From Notospermus geniculatus (lineage: Eukaryota > Nemertea > Pilidiophora > Heteronemertea > Lineidae): a stretch of 64,000 bases of DNA. The stretch is taken from the NCBI GenBank assembly GCA_002633025.1, contig NMRB01000149.1, positions 440,049 to 504,048 of the forward strand, written 5' to 3'. Below are positions 11,479 to 22,533 of the stretch, one piece after another. A program made the position numbers and the translations under genes. Below the pieces are notes generated by a model. That model saw nothing but the letters and a program-made list of their open reading frames with translations, ran no database searches and was not told where the DNA came from. Within the stretch, counting starts at the first letter, position 1. Every line of letters starts with the position of its first letter.

Positions 11479-11563
11479 GTGAATGATGCAGCCAGATTCC
11501 GGGGAGTCATCTTCTCATTATCTGACAAAGAGCGGTCCATTGTTGTTATATCAACAGACGATG
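11479..11563 (-). CDS. Candidate coding exon of unknown protein, same strand, inside PDZ-GEF intron
   Basis: Acceptor CCAACTTTTCAATCAG, then 85 bp encoding SSVDITTMDRSLSD then NEKMTPRNLAASF, then donor GTAAGA. It enters in phase 1 and leaves in phase 2. The phrase NEKMTPRNLA recalls the conserved Asn-Leu region of RhoGAP domains, but the preceding residues do not, so no family is assigned. A linking exon between this and 10348-10548 is required by phase. A 38-bp candidate near 11355-11410 would fit but is unproven. Confidence 0.4.
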
Positions 11564-12735
11564 CTGATTGAAAAGTTGGCATTTCAGGGTCAAAATCAGT
11601 TCCACCGCAGCATGTTCAGCAACGTGTTCTTTTCAAGTGTGAGATAATGACTTGTACAAGGTGATTTAGTTTGCAAAATGAGCTCACACCGAGGAATTTT
11701 TTGCCCATGTTCTGCAATTATTAAGCCCAGCAGGATTGTTTGACAAGGTGTTGCAGAGATTGGATTGATAAAGGGGATGTTTTTCTTGTTCTTTTGCAAA
11801 AACATGAAAGAAATTCTCTTTGTTTGTCAAGTCAAATGGTGCAATGGGCCAACACCCCTTCAAAACTAGTCCAAACTAGAGCCTATCAGTGGCATGACTT
11901 TAACTTGAACCATTAGCAATGAAACTTCCTGAACCAGTCTATTTACCAACCCAGCAGAGGGTTAAATCATTAAGGAGCTATAAGAAATAAGACAGTGGTT
12001 CTATTACATTACGAATTCCTCTCGGAGCTGATGAAGAAGATCCCAGGAAACGCATCAACAGAAACACTAATGCACCTCTTAGAACTCATCCAAAGATCCA
12101 ACAGGAGATGTGATGGCTCACATCTCCCTCGAGTACAATAGGATGGCTTTTTAGACATTTTTTGATCGGTGGACATGGCGACTGTGTCATCCATTTGAGA
12201 CTTGGGATTCCTGTACTGGTGGGCGGTACTTGTGTGTAATGGTGTCGTCTCATTTCTTGCTTGCTGTCGTTAGATTTCAATTCTAGAGCTTGTGTGGTTC
12301 ATTCCGGGCAAATTGAGAGACGAAGTCAAGCCCCAAGGGTCGATGAAGCACTCAAGAAGGTACCGGTACACCGGTACACCGGTACATATCAAGTCAAGTC
12401 ACAGAAGTTTCAAGAAGAAAAACATGCATTAACTTCGGAGGAAAACATGACTTCTTCATTCAGACACTAAAAAAATTTCGAGCCTAATGGACAAAAAGCG
12501 TGCCAAGAAAACACACAAGAGGAAACTCCACCTCGATATTGCATGACATGCAGACGAATTATCAGTTTTTTATCAGTTAATGAAATAAGGACTGTATGTG
12601 CCGAATGGCTAGGCAGAGAAGGAAATGGGAGTCAACCAGAAAATTGCCTTGAATACGACAAGATTATGTGATCATCTTGATTAGGGACAGGAGCGTGATG
12701 GTCTTGTACAACATTACTGAATTATTCAATATGAT
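11564..12735. other. Intronic stretch
   Basis: A plus-strand open stretch near 12009-12131 gives a protein-like EFLSELMKKIPG then STETLMHLLELIQRS before a stop, but it lacks clear splice sites. The palindrome-derived repeat ACCGGTACACCGGTACACC lies at 12362-12385. Nothing else was recognised. Confidence 0.4.
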
Positions 12736-12766
12736 CTGTACTTAACACAGGTCAGTGTCCACCTAC

Positions 12767-12868
12767 CTTCTTCTTGAGTCTCTGGCGACTCACAGAGCAG
12801 CACCTCCGAGCACGTTTTCTCTTTTGCCCACATGGGCTACACCTCACAATGAAATCCCACAGCACCAT
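12767..12868 (-). CDS. RAPGEF2: PDZ-GEF alternative first coding exon, class 4, copy 1
   Basis: ATG at 12866-12868 in a good context (AAAGATGG) opens 34 codons: MVLWDFIVRCSPCG, QKRKRARRCC, SVSRQRLKKK, very basic and Cys-containing. The exon ends AAG before donor GTAGGT in phase 0, which fits the phase-0 acceptor of exon 7591-7755. The resulting isoform would lack the first cNBD-like domain completely, like the mammalian short RAPGEF2 isoform with its own N terminus (analogy only, no sequence match). The basic N terminus could favour acidic membranes or the nucleus (inference). Confidence 0.58.
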
Positions 12869-13353
12869 CTTTCTATCCGAAAAACAGTTCCAGAATGACA
12901 AATAAAGATAGCCTAGCTATCACACTGTCCTACGCTTAACAACAACGATTTCAAACTCCTGTGAAGATATCTATGGCTTATGTCATTTTGAATAATGACC
13001 AATCAAATTTGAGTTCAATATTGATAAACATCTTCAATTATTTCAGGATTGTTTCTTACTATTTAAGGGTGAGACAAGAAATCACAGGATGTGTGTAAGT
13101 AGGCGACAGACATGACAGACAGATGAAGAGGACACTTAGGATGAGAGACGAGAGATGATCAAAGTCCGATCTCTAAATATGGCCGATGCGTAGGCCCATA
13201 CTACAACACTTGATGTAATCTGGTGATCAATATGTAGGCCCGTATTACAACATTTGATGAAATAAACTGTAAAGTGTAATCATGAAGGGCTTTGACCTAA
13301 TATGATGACTGTCCAAGTAAGGTGTTTCCACAGGGCACTCAGAATGTTGCCCT

Positions 13354-13490
13354 TAGGCCCCTATTACAAAGAAGTATACGGTATACGAAAATGCCGGTTA
13401 ACAAAGGCTTCCCGAGGATTCATGACCGTGAAGCCATTGTTAACCGGCGTTTTCGTGTACCGTATACTTCTATGTAATAGCAGGCCCCTA
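13354..13490. mobile_element. Foldback element GGCCCCTATTACA, copy in unit 1
   Basis: Arms contain GAAGTATACGGTATACGAAAA and its near complement TTTTCGTGTACCGTATACTTC. Typical foldback MITE architecture, non-coding. Confidence 0.8.
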
Positions 13491-13647
13491 AAGTGGCGAA
13501 TCCACTGTCGCGATCGTGGCTTGAGACGGGGTTGCGTTCCCTTGCGATCACCTTATATGGCAATCGGAAGTCCTTATATGGTGATCGTATTAAGGGACCG
13601 CAACCCCGTCTCAAGCCAAAATCGCAACAGTGGATCACCCGCTTAAA
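13491..13647. mobile_element. Second foldback element, copy in unit 1
   Basis: Immediately adjoins the previous foldback. Arms contain GGCTTGAGACGGGGTTGCG and its exact complement. Confidence 0.8.
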
Positions 13648-13688
13648 GGAATCTTGATTCCTTTGAAAGTCTGATGCAACCTGTGATC

Positions 13689-13689
13689 N
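13689..13689. other. Ambiguous base at the duplication junction
   Basis: A single N exactly between the two 953-bp units. Confidence 0.99.
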
Positions 13690-13721
13690 TCTGTACTTAA
13701 CACAGGTCAGTGTCCGCCTAC

Positions 13722-13823
13722 CTTCTTCTTGAGTCTCTGGCGACTCACAGAGCAGCACCTCCGAGCACGTTTTCTCTTTTGCCCACATGGGCTACACCTC
13801 ACAATGAAATCCCACAGCACCAT
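13722..13823 (-). CDS. RAPGEF2: PDZ-GEF alternative first coding exon, class 4, copy 2
   Basis: Same 34-codon peptide as the copy at 12767-12868, with identical coding bases. The donor reads GTAGGC instead of GTAGGT, a weaker match, so this copy may be used less or not at all. It ends in phase 0, compatible with exon 7591-7755. Confidence 0.5.
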
Positions 13824-14307
13824 CTTTCTATCCGAAAAACAGTTCCAGAATAACAAATAAAGATGAGCCTAGCTACTCAACACACTGTCCTACGCTTAAC
13901 AACAACGATTTTAAATTCCTGTGAAGATATCTATGGCTTATGTCATTTTGAATAATGACCAATCAAATTTGAGTTCAATATTGATAAACATCTTCAATTA
14001 TTTCAGGATTGTTTCTTACTATTTAAGGGTTAGACAAGAAATCACAGGATGTGTGTACGTAGGCGACGGACAGATGAAGAGGTCACTAATTAGGATGAGA
14101 GACGAGAGATGATCAAAGTCCGATCACTAAATATGGCCGATGCGTAGGCCCATACTACAACACTTGATGTAATCTGGTGATCAATATGTAGGCCCATATT
14201 ACAACATTTGATGAAATAAACTGTAAAGTGTAATCATGAAGGGCTTTGACCTAATATGATGACTGTCCAAGTAAGGTGTTTCCACAGGGCACTCAGAATG
14301 TTGCCCT

Positions 14308-14444
14308 TAGGCCCCTATTACATAGAAGTATACGGTATACGAAAATGCCGGTTAACAAAGGCTTCCCGAGGATTCATGACCGTGAAGCCATTGTTAACCG
14401 GCGTTTTCGTGTACCGTATACTTCTATGTAATAGCAGGCCCCTA
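14308..14444. mobile_element. Foldback element GGCCCCTATTACATAGAAGT, copy in unit 2
   Basis: Inverted arms of about 50 bp (GGCCCCTATTACATAGAAGT inward to CGGTTAACAA, and the complement) flank a short loop. Copy of 13354-13490, with the left arm matching the right arm better here. Confidence 0.8.
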
Positions 14445-14445
14445 A

Positions 14446-14601
14446 AGTGGCGAATCCACTGTCGCGATCGTGGCTTGAGACGGGGTTGCGTTCCCTTGCG
14501 ATCACCTTATATGGCAATCGGAAGTCCTTATATGGTGATCGTATTAAGGGACCGCAACCCCGTCTCAAGCCAAAATCGCAACAGTGGATCACCCGCTTAA
14601 A
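14446..14601. mobile_element. Foldback element AAGTGG...CCACTGT, copy in unit 2
   Basis: Inverted arms of about 60 bp with GGCTTGAGACGGGGTTGCG and its complement CGCAACCCCGTCTCAAGCC. Copy of 13491-13647. Confidence 0.8.
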
Positions 14602-14642
14602 GGAATCTTGATTCCTTTGAAAGTCTGATGCAACCTGTGATC

Positions 14643-16144
14643 TTCAGAACTCTCCTTTTGGCTGGATTTTTGAAATTTTACTGGAGGAATGACTCAGAAA
14701 GATATCTTAAGAACATTCTGGGTCGCAATCAGTGCTGCCATCTAGCCTAGGTTCTGACCGAGTCGGTAAGACGTGGGCGCCACGCTACCCTAGAAGATTT
14801 TGGATGTCTTAAGAAAGACATCTTTGGCTATACAGGACACTGATAGAGGTTTCATGGATGAACTGTACATCTCAAGAGGGTGTACAATGCATGTTCATTG
14901 CATCCAGATAACAGGACCATAAACTCGCATCAAAATGATGAAATGTACACATCATTATTTACATGTAAGTCATGATTTCACCAGTTTTTCATCTTCCTCT
15001 AAAGTGTATCAATATCATATTCTCAGGCATCACGCCACAACAGCGCTTGTCAATTTCCCATACGGCCAATTGGAAATCAATGAACTGCCAAACATTACAA
15101 ATGAACATGAGAAATAACTTTTTCAAGTAATCACAACTGAGACAGGATGACAAAATACACCATCCTGGATATTTGCCATTTTTTCCACGGACTTTTGCAA
15201 CATATTCTTTGGCAATATGCCAGCTGATTTCCGGCATGTCAATATTATCTGGCAGGAAGCATCATATGCTGATCATCATCCACTCAGGAGTACATCCGTT
15301 CTGATATTATCCATCACGGTTTTGCGTAAAGCAACATTTTCTCTTCAGCATATCATCAACACACTAATATCAAAAGGCATCGGGCTAAAGTACAGGTCAA
15401 ACTTGAGTACATCTCATTACGACTCTTGCAGGATGCAATTCAGAAGATCTCGTCAGAATTGGTCAAGTCAAGGGAATTGAACCAATCAAATCACACAATT
15501 TGTTCATTCAACTAATCATATAAGGCAGTCACTTGATGACAATTTACCAATCAAATTACGTAAATGGTCACATGATGGTGACTGACGAACCAATCATATA
15601 CAGTGTACTGGAATTGCAGATGCAGGAAAAATTTCCTGGTTATTATAAACACGCTGGAGCAATATTGCTGGTACAGGTTTCTGTGTTCGAGTTCTTGCTG
15701 CAAGATCTTGACCATGTAAAACAAATGTGCTTTGACTGGAATCAGACCTTCTGAACATTCACCCAAACTGCAATCGACATTGGTTGACCTTGGACTAGCC
15801 ACAGAGGAATGGATGCAAATAAGAATGGGCTGATTGTAAATGGATGATTTGGCTTATCAACAAACAGCAGCAACCCCATATGTTCAACCTTGACTACCCA
15901 CCACCCTCCAAACTTGACAGGTGATTACAGGCGAATCGAGGAACCATCATATCATGGTGGCACGAGGACATTCCCGGAGTAAAAATTGACAGATCTGCCA
16001 CAACAAATACTGAGAATGGGCCATGGGGATTGGGATGAGTGGAGGATGATGTCATCATTGCCAAAACGATGTATGGAGGGACACTAAATGCCTATTGTCT
16101 AGATATAGCGATGCAACACTGAACTGTAGCCAAACATGATAACT
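14643..16144. other. Intronic stretch, coding status ambiguous in one part
   Basis: Between 15533 and 15802 both strands are open for more than 70 codons and both translations look protein-like. Neither has a clean pair of splice sites, so no exon is called. The word AGTGCTGCCATCT is at 14731. Confidence 0.4.
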
Positions 16145-17650
16145 GAATGGGCATTCAGGGCCGCCATGATCAAGATCAGTTCCAGCAACCTGCTTCCACA
16201 CTGACAGGAATGAGAATCAGCCGCAGTTCATAATAGAGCAGCTTTTCGCTTCTCACCGACCACAAATTCTGTGACTCAAGAAATCTCATCATGCATTTCA
16301 AAACAGAATGATGCCCAAGATTGGCCAGGACTAGAAAGATAATCACACACAGCCTCAAAGTCTTTCCTTACGAGATAACCACCAACCCTGCCTTCATTAA
16401 TCTTCTGAATGAAGTCACCAAGGAAAAATATCAATTAAGAAAGATGATTAGTTTTTTATGAGAACTAATCCGATTTTCAGTCCATGTAGTGAGAGCAGAA
16501 CATAAAACATGCCTACATGTAGAAGTATATAGGCTCTGAAGGGGGTCAGATGGAAGACTAGAAAATCGCTACTGCGGTGGTCAAAACACTAAAATTTTAG
16601 CACTTTTTCAAGGAGAATGGGCATTCAGGGCCGCCATGATCAAGATCAGTTCCAGCAACCTGCTTCCACACTGACAGGAATGAGAATCAGCCGCAGTTCA
16701 TAATAGCAGCTTTTCGCTTCTCACCGACCACAAATTCTGTGACTCAAGAAATCTCATCATGCACTTCAAAACAGAATGATGCCCAAGATCGGCCAGGACT
16801 AGAAAGATAATCACACACAGCCTCAAAGTTTTTCCTTACGAGATAACCACCAACCCTGCCTTCATTAATCTTCTGAATGAAGTCACCCAGTAAAAATATC
16901 AATTAAGAAAGATGATTAGTTTTTTATGAGATCTAATCCGATTTTCAGTCCATGTAGTGAGAGCAGAACATAAAACATGCCTACATGTAGATGCAAAAAA
17001 TGATAAGTTGCTCAATTATCCATGTTCGCTTGATGGTATAATTAAACTCTGTGGGAGTCTTCCAAGCAGCTGGAAAACTTGAGACAAACAAAAAACCTGT
17101 TCGTTTCCACATTAAAGATAATATATCACGGATATTTTCGCGGGCCACGAAATTCATTGTTTATTTACATTTTGTTTGTTTATGTCCAGGGTTTCTTTGT
17201 CTTATGAGCAAATTGTTGGAGGCATGCCCCTATAGAAATTCTGTTGATTCCAAAAGTATTCATTTTGGTGGGTTGGCATGTCCCAAAAACCCAAAATAAC
17301 ATAATGTTAATATTCATGTTTACAAACATTGAATGTAAACAAGAGGCCCATGGGCCTTGCGCTCAGCTGACTTTGTAGTAGTTGTTTGGAGTGGTAAATG
17401 TAGTGGGCAATTGTTTCCAAGGTGGAGAAACCTTGAAAAAGTGCTAAAATTTTAGTGTTTTGACCACCGCAGTAGCGATTTTCTAGTCTTCCATCTGACC
17501 CCCTTCAGAGCCTATATACTTGTAGATGCAAAAAATGATAAGTTGCTCGATTATCCATGTTCGCTTGATGGTATAATTAAACTCTGTGGGAGTCTTCCAA
17601 GCAGCTGGAAAACTTGAGACAAACAAAAAACCTGTTCGTTTCCACATTAA
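16145..17650. repeat. Rearranged repeat mosaic (direct and inverted segments)
   Basis: The order is X1 (16145-16523), Y (16524-16612), X2 (16615-16991, direct copy of X1), Z1 (16984-17115), a unique piece, Y inverted (17431-17520) and Z2 (17520-17650, direct copy of Z1). X contains CTGACAGGAATGAGAATCAG, Y contains CTACTGCGGTGGTCAAAAC, and Z contains ATGATAAGTTGCTC. No coding exon was recognised. The pattern could be a composite element or misassembly. Confidence 0.75.
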
Positions 17651-18244
17651 TTCACTAACACAATCAAAAATTTTGGTGCCCTGCCTTTATGAACTAGAGA
17701 GTCTTGTATTAAGTCTTAGTCACATGCAATATTAAAGCATTTTAATTAATTGTTGATTAGATTTGCACGCTATAGTGTGCGCCAGGAGGTCAATCCAGGT
17801 GACACAGACTCGTGGGTATTTCCTAACGCTGCATGAAATGAGAGCTTAATTGACCAGGTAATATACCATTAATTAATATAATTCCCAAATGGAACTCTTT
17901 CAAAGAAATTAAAAACTCACGAGAATAGAGAGATTGCTTTCAATCTCCTATACGTTCCTTCAGTTGCGGAAGTTAACTCTTAAGATGCCAAGCATCTCTA
18001 ATACAAATTAGAACTCTCTGAACTTGAAGCGAACAGCGCCAAGGATCTTCTTTTGAACTAGCTCAAATGACCTCTCACCCACTCTTTATCACCCTTTCCA
18101 CTTCTTTCAAAATATCATAACTTTCCAAGCCTACTTTTATTACAACTCTATGTTCTCACCACACCAATCAGGTTGGTGTAACTCAGGCAGCAAAACTGTC
18201 AAACAGTCACAAAATAGGACGATAAAATCTCCATCAATCTCTAC

Positions 18245-18260
18245 NNNNNNNNNNNNNNNN
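18245..18260. other. Assembly gap (16 N)
   Basis: A short run of N. Adjacent contigs may be misjoined. Confidence 0.99.
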
Positions 18261-18756
18261 CGGCATAAACTCCCGAAAATCAATGAGAGATTCCTGTGGG
18301 CCACATCTAACTTGCCATTCATCACCGATTGTCAACACGGAGTTTACGGCTCAGCAGACGTGCGTCACTTGGCAGCCATTGACGCAACCAATGGAATCTA
18401 GCCAGATCAATTCCCGATTCCGAAATCCCCAGAATTTGAAAGTCAAATATCGTTCGTCCTGGATGTGATCAGTTTTTAGAGAGGTATTGGTATGCTGAAT
18501 GCAATCTCGGAGTAAATGACTGGTTTGCAACACGTAATTGGTGTATCGATAAAGTTTGTTGGATCAGAGCAGCTTGGTATTTGCAGAAGAGACAGATCGA
18601 TAATGATTGGTTGGTTGATGAAGGATGACACTGTCTTGTTGACATTTCCAGATTGGGTAGTTAAAGATCTTCTTCTTCTGGAGACGGTGATGGCCATCAA
18701 ACACGTAAATCTTGTTACCGGTACTCCGTAGAATGGGGACGATAGCAGACTTTTTC

Positions 18757-18890
18757 AATAGGTGTCACTAGTGGTTAAATCTATTGAAATGAAACTGACA
18801 TCCCGGTCCTGATCAATTTCCCACACAAAAGGCATCCATTGTATTAGGACCGGGTTTCGGTGTGCTGCCCTCTGTCAAGCTAGGATCCCC
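18757..18890 (+). repeat. Dispersed repeat, CCCGGTCCT family, copy 1
   Basis: Starts near CAATAGGTGTCACTAGTGG and ends near CTAGGATCCCC. Inverted copy at 28565-28702. It contains TGTGCTGCCCTCTG, whose complement resembles a CTCF core. Non-coding. Confidence 0.7.
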
Positions 18891-19035
18891 ATTACCCATC
18901 CACTGGATATCCTCTGACGGCCATTCCAGCATCACACATTTTCCTACTCAAAAACACTTCACACGTTTCCAGCAGATCGTTTGAAGAATAAAGACAACAT
19001 TTGCTTCAAGAAACAAGACAATACCCGGTACTTAC

Positions 19036-19111
19036 AACTATCATATCTGATGGTTCCAAAATAAGGCACTCATTGGGACGTCTGTTGCTGGTGGCAGTGC
19101 GCTTGCCAAAG
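19036..19111 (-). CDS. RAPGEF2: PDZ-GEF exon: end of first cNMP-binding-like domain
   Basis: Acceptor TTTTTGTCTTTACAG precedes C|TTTGGC. The 76-bp exon encodes FGKRTATSNRR then PNECLILEPSDMIV and ends at a GTAAGT donor in phase 0. Vertebrate long isoforms have FGKR and a CIVLEPSEMIV-like end here. The segment following FG is where a canonical phosphate-binding cassette would sit. The usual Glu after FG is Lys, so the site looks degenerate. Upstream partner exons are 63920-64000 or the alternative first exons at 28, 32 and 34 kb. The downstream partner is 7591-7755. Confidence 0.92.
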
Positions 19112-20322
19112 CTGTAAAGACAAAAAATAATCCTTTTCAGAATGATGCATGAGGCTTAAAATGATGCAGGGCCAGGGAGGGAAACATTTAACCGAGGCTG
19201 AAACTGAACAACTGAAACAGTAAGTTATCCTTGCATCCTTGGTATAAACCATAGAGATCTCCCCTTCATCTACAAGAGATACTATATGGGAAAGTGTTAC
19301 TTCTCGCAGATTTATCGTATGAGGAGCCATTTATTGTCAGGATGGCATTATTGACGGAGCTCTTAAACAACCGAGTAATGTCCTCCATTAGGGGCCCACA
19401 AGCCTTGACATTCATGTCAGGAGGAGGTAATTTAGGGAGAGTAAAACCCGTAGAGGTGTGAGTGGGCATTCTCTTGAAAACAGAGCAGGCTTCTGATGAC
19501 CCAGTTAAGCAACTGATTGATCTGAGGGACTGCAGTCTTTCGGTGGCATTGTTTGGAGTCAAATTGGCAAGAAATCCTTCGCAGCAGTTAAGCAGAAACT
19601 GAAACAGTCGAAGCTGCATGAACGTAGGTGAAAAATTTGGCCATTCGAACTGTTGATTGTGCTGCAATATCCAATGGGCAACCTGCAACTATACCACCAC
19701 TTGCACAGCGTCAGAGGCGGTTTGACATGATGCCAAAATGCCTTCCTCTGTTTTAACATCCACTTGCAGCGCCGCTCTGTCGGGATAAGAAGTCAAACAA
19801 ACTCCTCATGGTAGCCATCTTTAATGAGTGGATTCCGTACTACAAACCCCAATATTTCCCCGATACTTGTTGATACTTCAAGTCATCGAGATGAGCCCGA
19901 TATAAAAAGCTTGATTGACACCAACCACTCAAATGACAACATTCAACATTTAGCATCCAGAACAGCAAAATGTCAAAGATCGATTTGAAATTCCACGCCA
20001 GATCAACAGCGCATATCCCTTGAATAAACCAAGAATATTTGAAATTCTAAAACTCCCTGCTTTTCAGATTCTGTTGTCATCAGCTGAAGATGTAAAAGGG
20101 ATCATCAGTGTTTGAAATTAGGAATCTACAAATGGAAGATGGGGCGTAATGTGTCCCTTGAGGGAGGCTGACATGAGATGAGGGGGTGCCTCTCGCAAAT
20201 GTTCATTATCCCTTTCTTGAATTCAAACTGATTGTGGAATGAAATGCCACCCTTTTTTCATTGCAGGTAATGAAACAGAAGTGAGCACACACCAGACGTG
20301 GTTGTTCATTCAGGCCATCAGG
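19112..20322. other. Intronic stretch upstream of exon 19036-19111
   Basis: Contains a 140-codon minus-strand frame (19266-19688) of no recognised family, with a stop-interrupted extension upstream. That length is expected by chance in a window of this size. No splice-supported exon. Confidence 0.45.
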
Positions 20323-20655
20323 CAGGGTCCCCGCCAGAGGGTACTTTGGGTACAAATATAGTACCCTAAAGAAATTTGAGGGTACGATATAGTACCCTGT
20401 AAAAATCACTTCAGTAATGTTTTTCTTAAATTTGTTACATTACAAATGCAACTTTCATGCAGAAGGAAGACTAATTTTGCATTTTGGAGTGTAAAAAATG
20501 ACTCTGGAGGCCATTATTAACAGAAAAAAAAATTTGATTATTTTTTTTTTTTTCAAAAAAAATTGAAAAAAAATTTTTTTTTAAAAAATTTTGAAATTTT
20601 TTTTCTCTCCCCCCCCCAGGTCGTACCCTGGAAAAAAATCCTGGCGGAAACCCTG
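20323..20655 (+). mobile_element. MITE, CAGGGTYYCCGCCAG family, copy 1
   Basis: Begins CAGGGTCCCCGCCAG and ends CTGGCGGAAACCCTG, so the termini are inverted repeats. It is flanked by a perfect 5-bp direct repeat, TCAGG. The interior has paired GTACCCT motifs, then an A/T homopolymer tract followed by a C-run. Full-length homologue of 45071-45361. No coding capacity. Confidence 0.85.
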
Positions 20656-21884
20656 TCAGGAGATGGCATCTTCCATAAGGTTTCCTTCAGATGAGTGCAT
20701 TTTTAAGGAATTTATATGACAAAAGGTCAGGGTTGTTCTTTTAGATGGCCAAGAATACTTCCCCTTACACAAAACGGAAAATTTCCCAATTACCCAAAGG
20801 GGCCGCGAAGATTGACTTCATGGATTTGAACCCCCCGAGAAAGACCAACCATACTCTGTATGATGCTGTCTGGACCAAATTCTTTGGAGAATTGAAATCA
20901 TACACATCGATTCATTTGAGTCAGGGCAATTTGAGACGGTTTTAAGTGTCTTGGGAATGGCAATACAAAACGGGCATGTCGTCAGGCAATTCTGTAGACT
21001 GGGGAAAAAATCGAAGACGAAGAGCCGAGAAGAATGACGATGAGCAATGTGTCTATTCTTGCATGTTCAGGGATAACTTGTCTATCGCAATTCATGATAC
21101 ACAGACAAGAAAAACTCTTTTTCTAATGTTTAACATTCAGACACTCTCTAGAGTGTGACTCATCTGCCTTTGGAACAAAAGGAAAACTTCTCAAGATTAG
21201 AGACAGATTAGATCCTGGTGTGTCGTTATTGTGTAAACTTTAGCTGAAAAATCCCATAGAAACTTAAGTATGAAATCGAAGGCATTTGGTGAACTACAGG
21301 CGCAAGAAAATTGTTAGAGAATTGAAACATACATAGAATGGAGACGCTGAAGAGAAACTGCCTCCCTCAAGGAAAATTCTCCTGACAGGAAGAAAAAAAA
21401 TCCCAGTTACACGGAAACCCCATAGTACTCATTTTCAAAGGATAGCCCAGGATATTTTTACCATAATTGTATTTTCCACGTTAAATATCTCGTCCCTCCC
21501 TCAGGATTAGGTTAACGTTTCGTGGAATAAGACATGTCCCAGCGGTTGAGGGGGCGGATAATTCAATAAAGGGATCCCTTGATGTTGCAAGATGGATGAG
21601 GCAAGGAGTATTACAGATGTCAATGAAGTACATTGCTTTTATTGATACATTAATATTCCACGAATTGTAGGCCCAGAGAAAAACCACTTTGCTCGAGTCA
21701 GACCATTCTGGTCGAGGTCAGATTTCAACTACTATACATTAGAAGCACTTTTATCCCTTTTTCCTGGTGAGGAGAGCCAAATGAATGCTAACAATAAGTT
21801 ACATTAATGGTTGTGCACCGAGATGCACAGCCAACTACACATCTCTCCCTTTTCTAAGGGTCTACTCCATCTTCGAACTTGACG

Positions 21885-22411
21885 CTAGGTGGCGATATGT
21901 GCAATGACGTCAATCATATCGCCACTAGTGACGGTGGTAGGTTTCCATCTTGAAAAGTAGTGCGCGCGCGGAAGGAACAGAAGAAATTCTTCTGTTTGTG
22001 AAGCGGTCACCCCATCACTCGTTTTCTACGCTTACAATATAGATCGTTGAAGACAGGTGTATAAAGGTATAGAGTGATACAAGCAACGGTTGAGTAGATG
22101 TAAAGTAATAATAAAGTTATTCTGTTTCATTTTCGACAAGGTAAATACTGTTTTCTGCAAATAATACCATTTTGAAAAAGAAGTTCTCATCACGTGATAG
22201 ACTAGCCCGCCGACGATGACGTCAGGATTTCAAGATGGCGATTTAGTATCGATGGCAGTGTTAAAATTTTCGTCCAATTATCAAAAAATTTCAACGCTGT
22301 CGTGGAGTATGCTCCATCTTGCCCAGAACAGACACTATCTGGGAAGAATGGACACTGGCTGCGCCCAGTGATCACGTCCACGACTTCGATTACTTCGGAG
22401 ACAGAGTGAGT
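21885..22411 (+). promoter_or_regulatory. CpG-richer block with CRE-like palindromes and a strong donor
   Basis: A 44-bp imperfect palindrome (CTAGGTGGCGATATG and CATATCGCCACTAG) encloses TGACGTCA at 21905. A second TGACGTCA lies at 22219, followed by CAAGATGGCG, a YY1-like word. The block ends at a consensus donor GTGAGTAA (22406). An antisense or non-coding first exon on the plus strand is possible. No protein-coding frame is convincing. Confidence 0.3.
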
Positions 22412-22533
22412 AATTTAATAAGGTCCGTCAATCAGAGTCTAGTTAGGTGAATCATCCCCCATGAGAGACAAAGATAGTTGGCAGAGAAGCCTCATCTCCA
22501 AGTTGGTTGCACGTAGAGCTGATGAAGAGTAAC

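Larger units (their letters stand above)
12736..13688. repeat. 953-bp tandem duplication, unit 1
   Basis: Direct copy of 13690-14642, from TCTGTACTTAACACAGG to GCAACCTGTGATC. It contains one copy of the MVLW first exon and the two foldback elements. The units are separated by a single N (13689), which raises the possibility of an unmerged haplotype. Confidence 0.9.
13690..14642. repeat. 953-bp tandem duplication, unit 2
   Basis: Second unit, nearly identical to 12736-13688 with scattered substitutions and small indels. Confidence 0.9.

Noticed and set aside
11479-11563. RhoGAP assignment from NEKMTPRNLA
   Set aside because: Only a short phrase matches. The residues before it do not fit the RhoGAP helix, and no Arg-finger exon was found.
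12009-12131. Plus-strand open stretch reading EFLSELMKKIPG and on, ending in a stop
   Set aside because: Protein-like, but no clear acceptor, the downstream donor is poor, and no partner exon was found. Kept only as a note.
15533-15802. Overlapping open frames on both strands, each protein-like
   Set aside because: The two translations cannot both be real, and neither has a convincing acceptor/donor pair.
19266-19688. 140-codon minus-strand frame
   Set aside because: Several frames of this length are expected by chance. Its upstream continuation has a stop, no family was recognised, and there are no matching splice sites.
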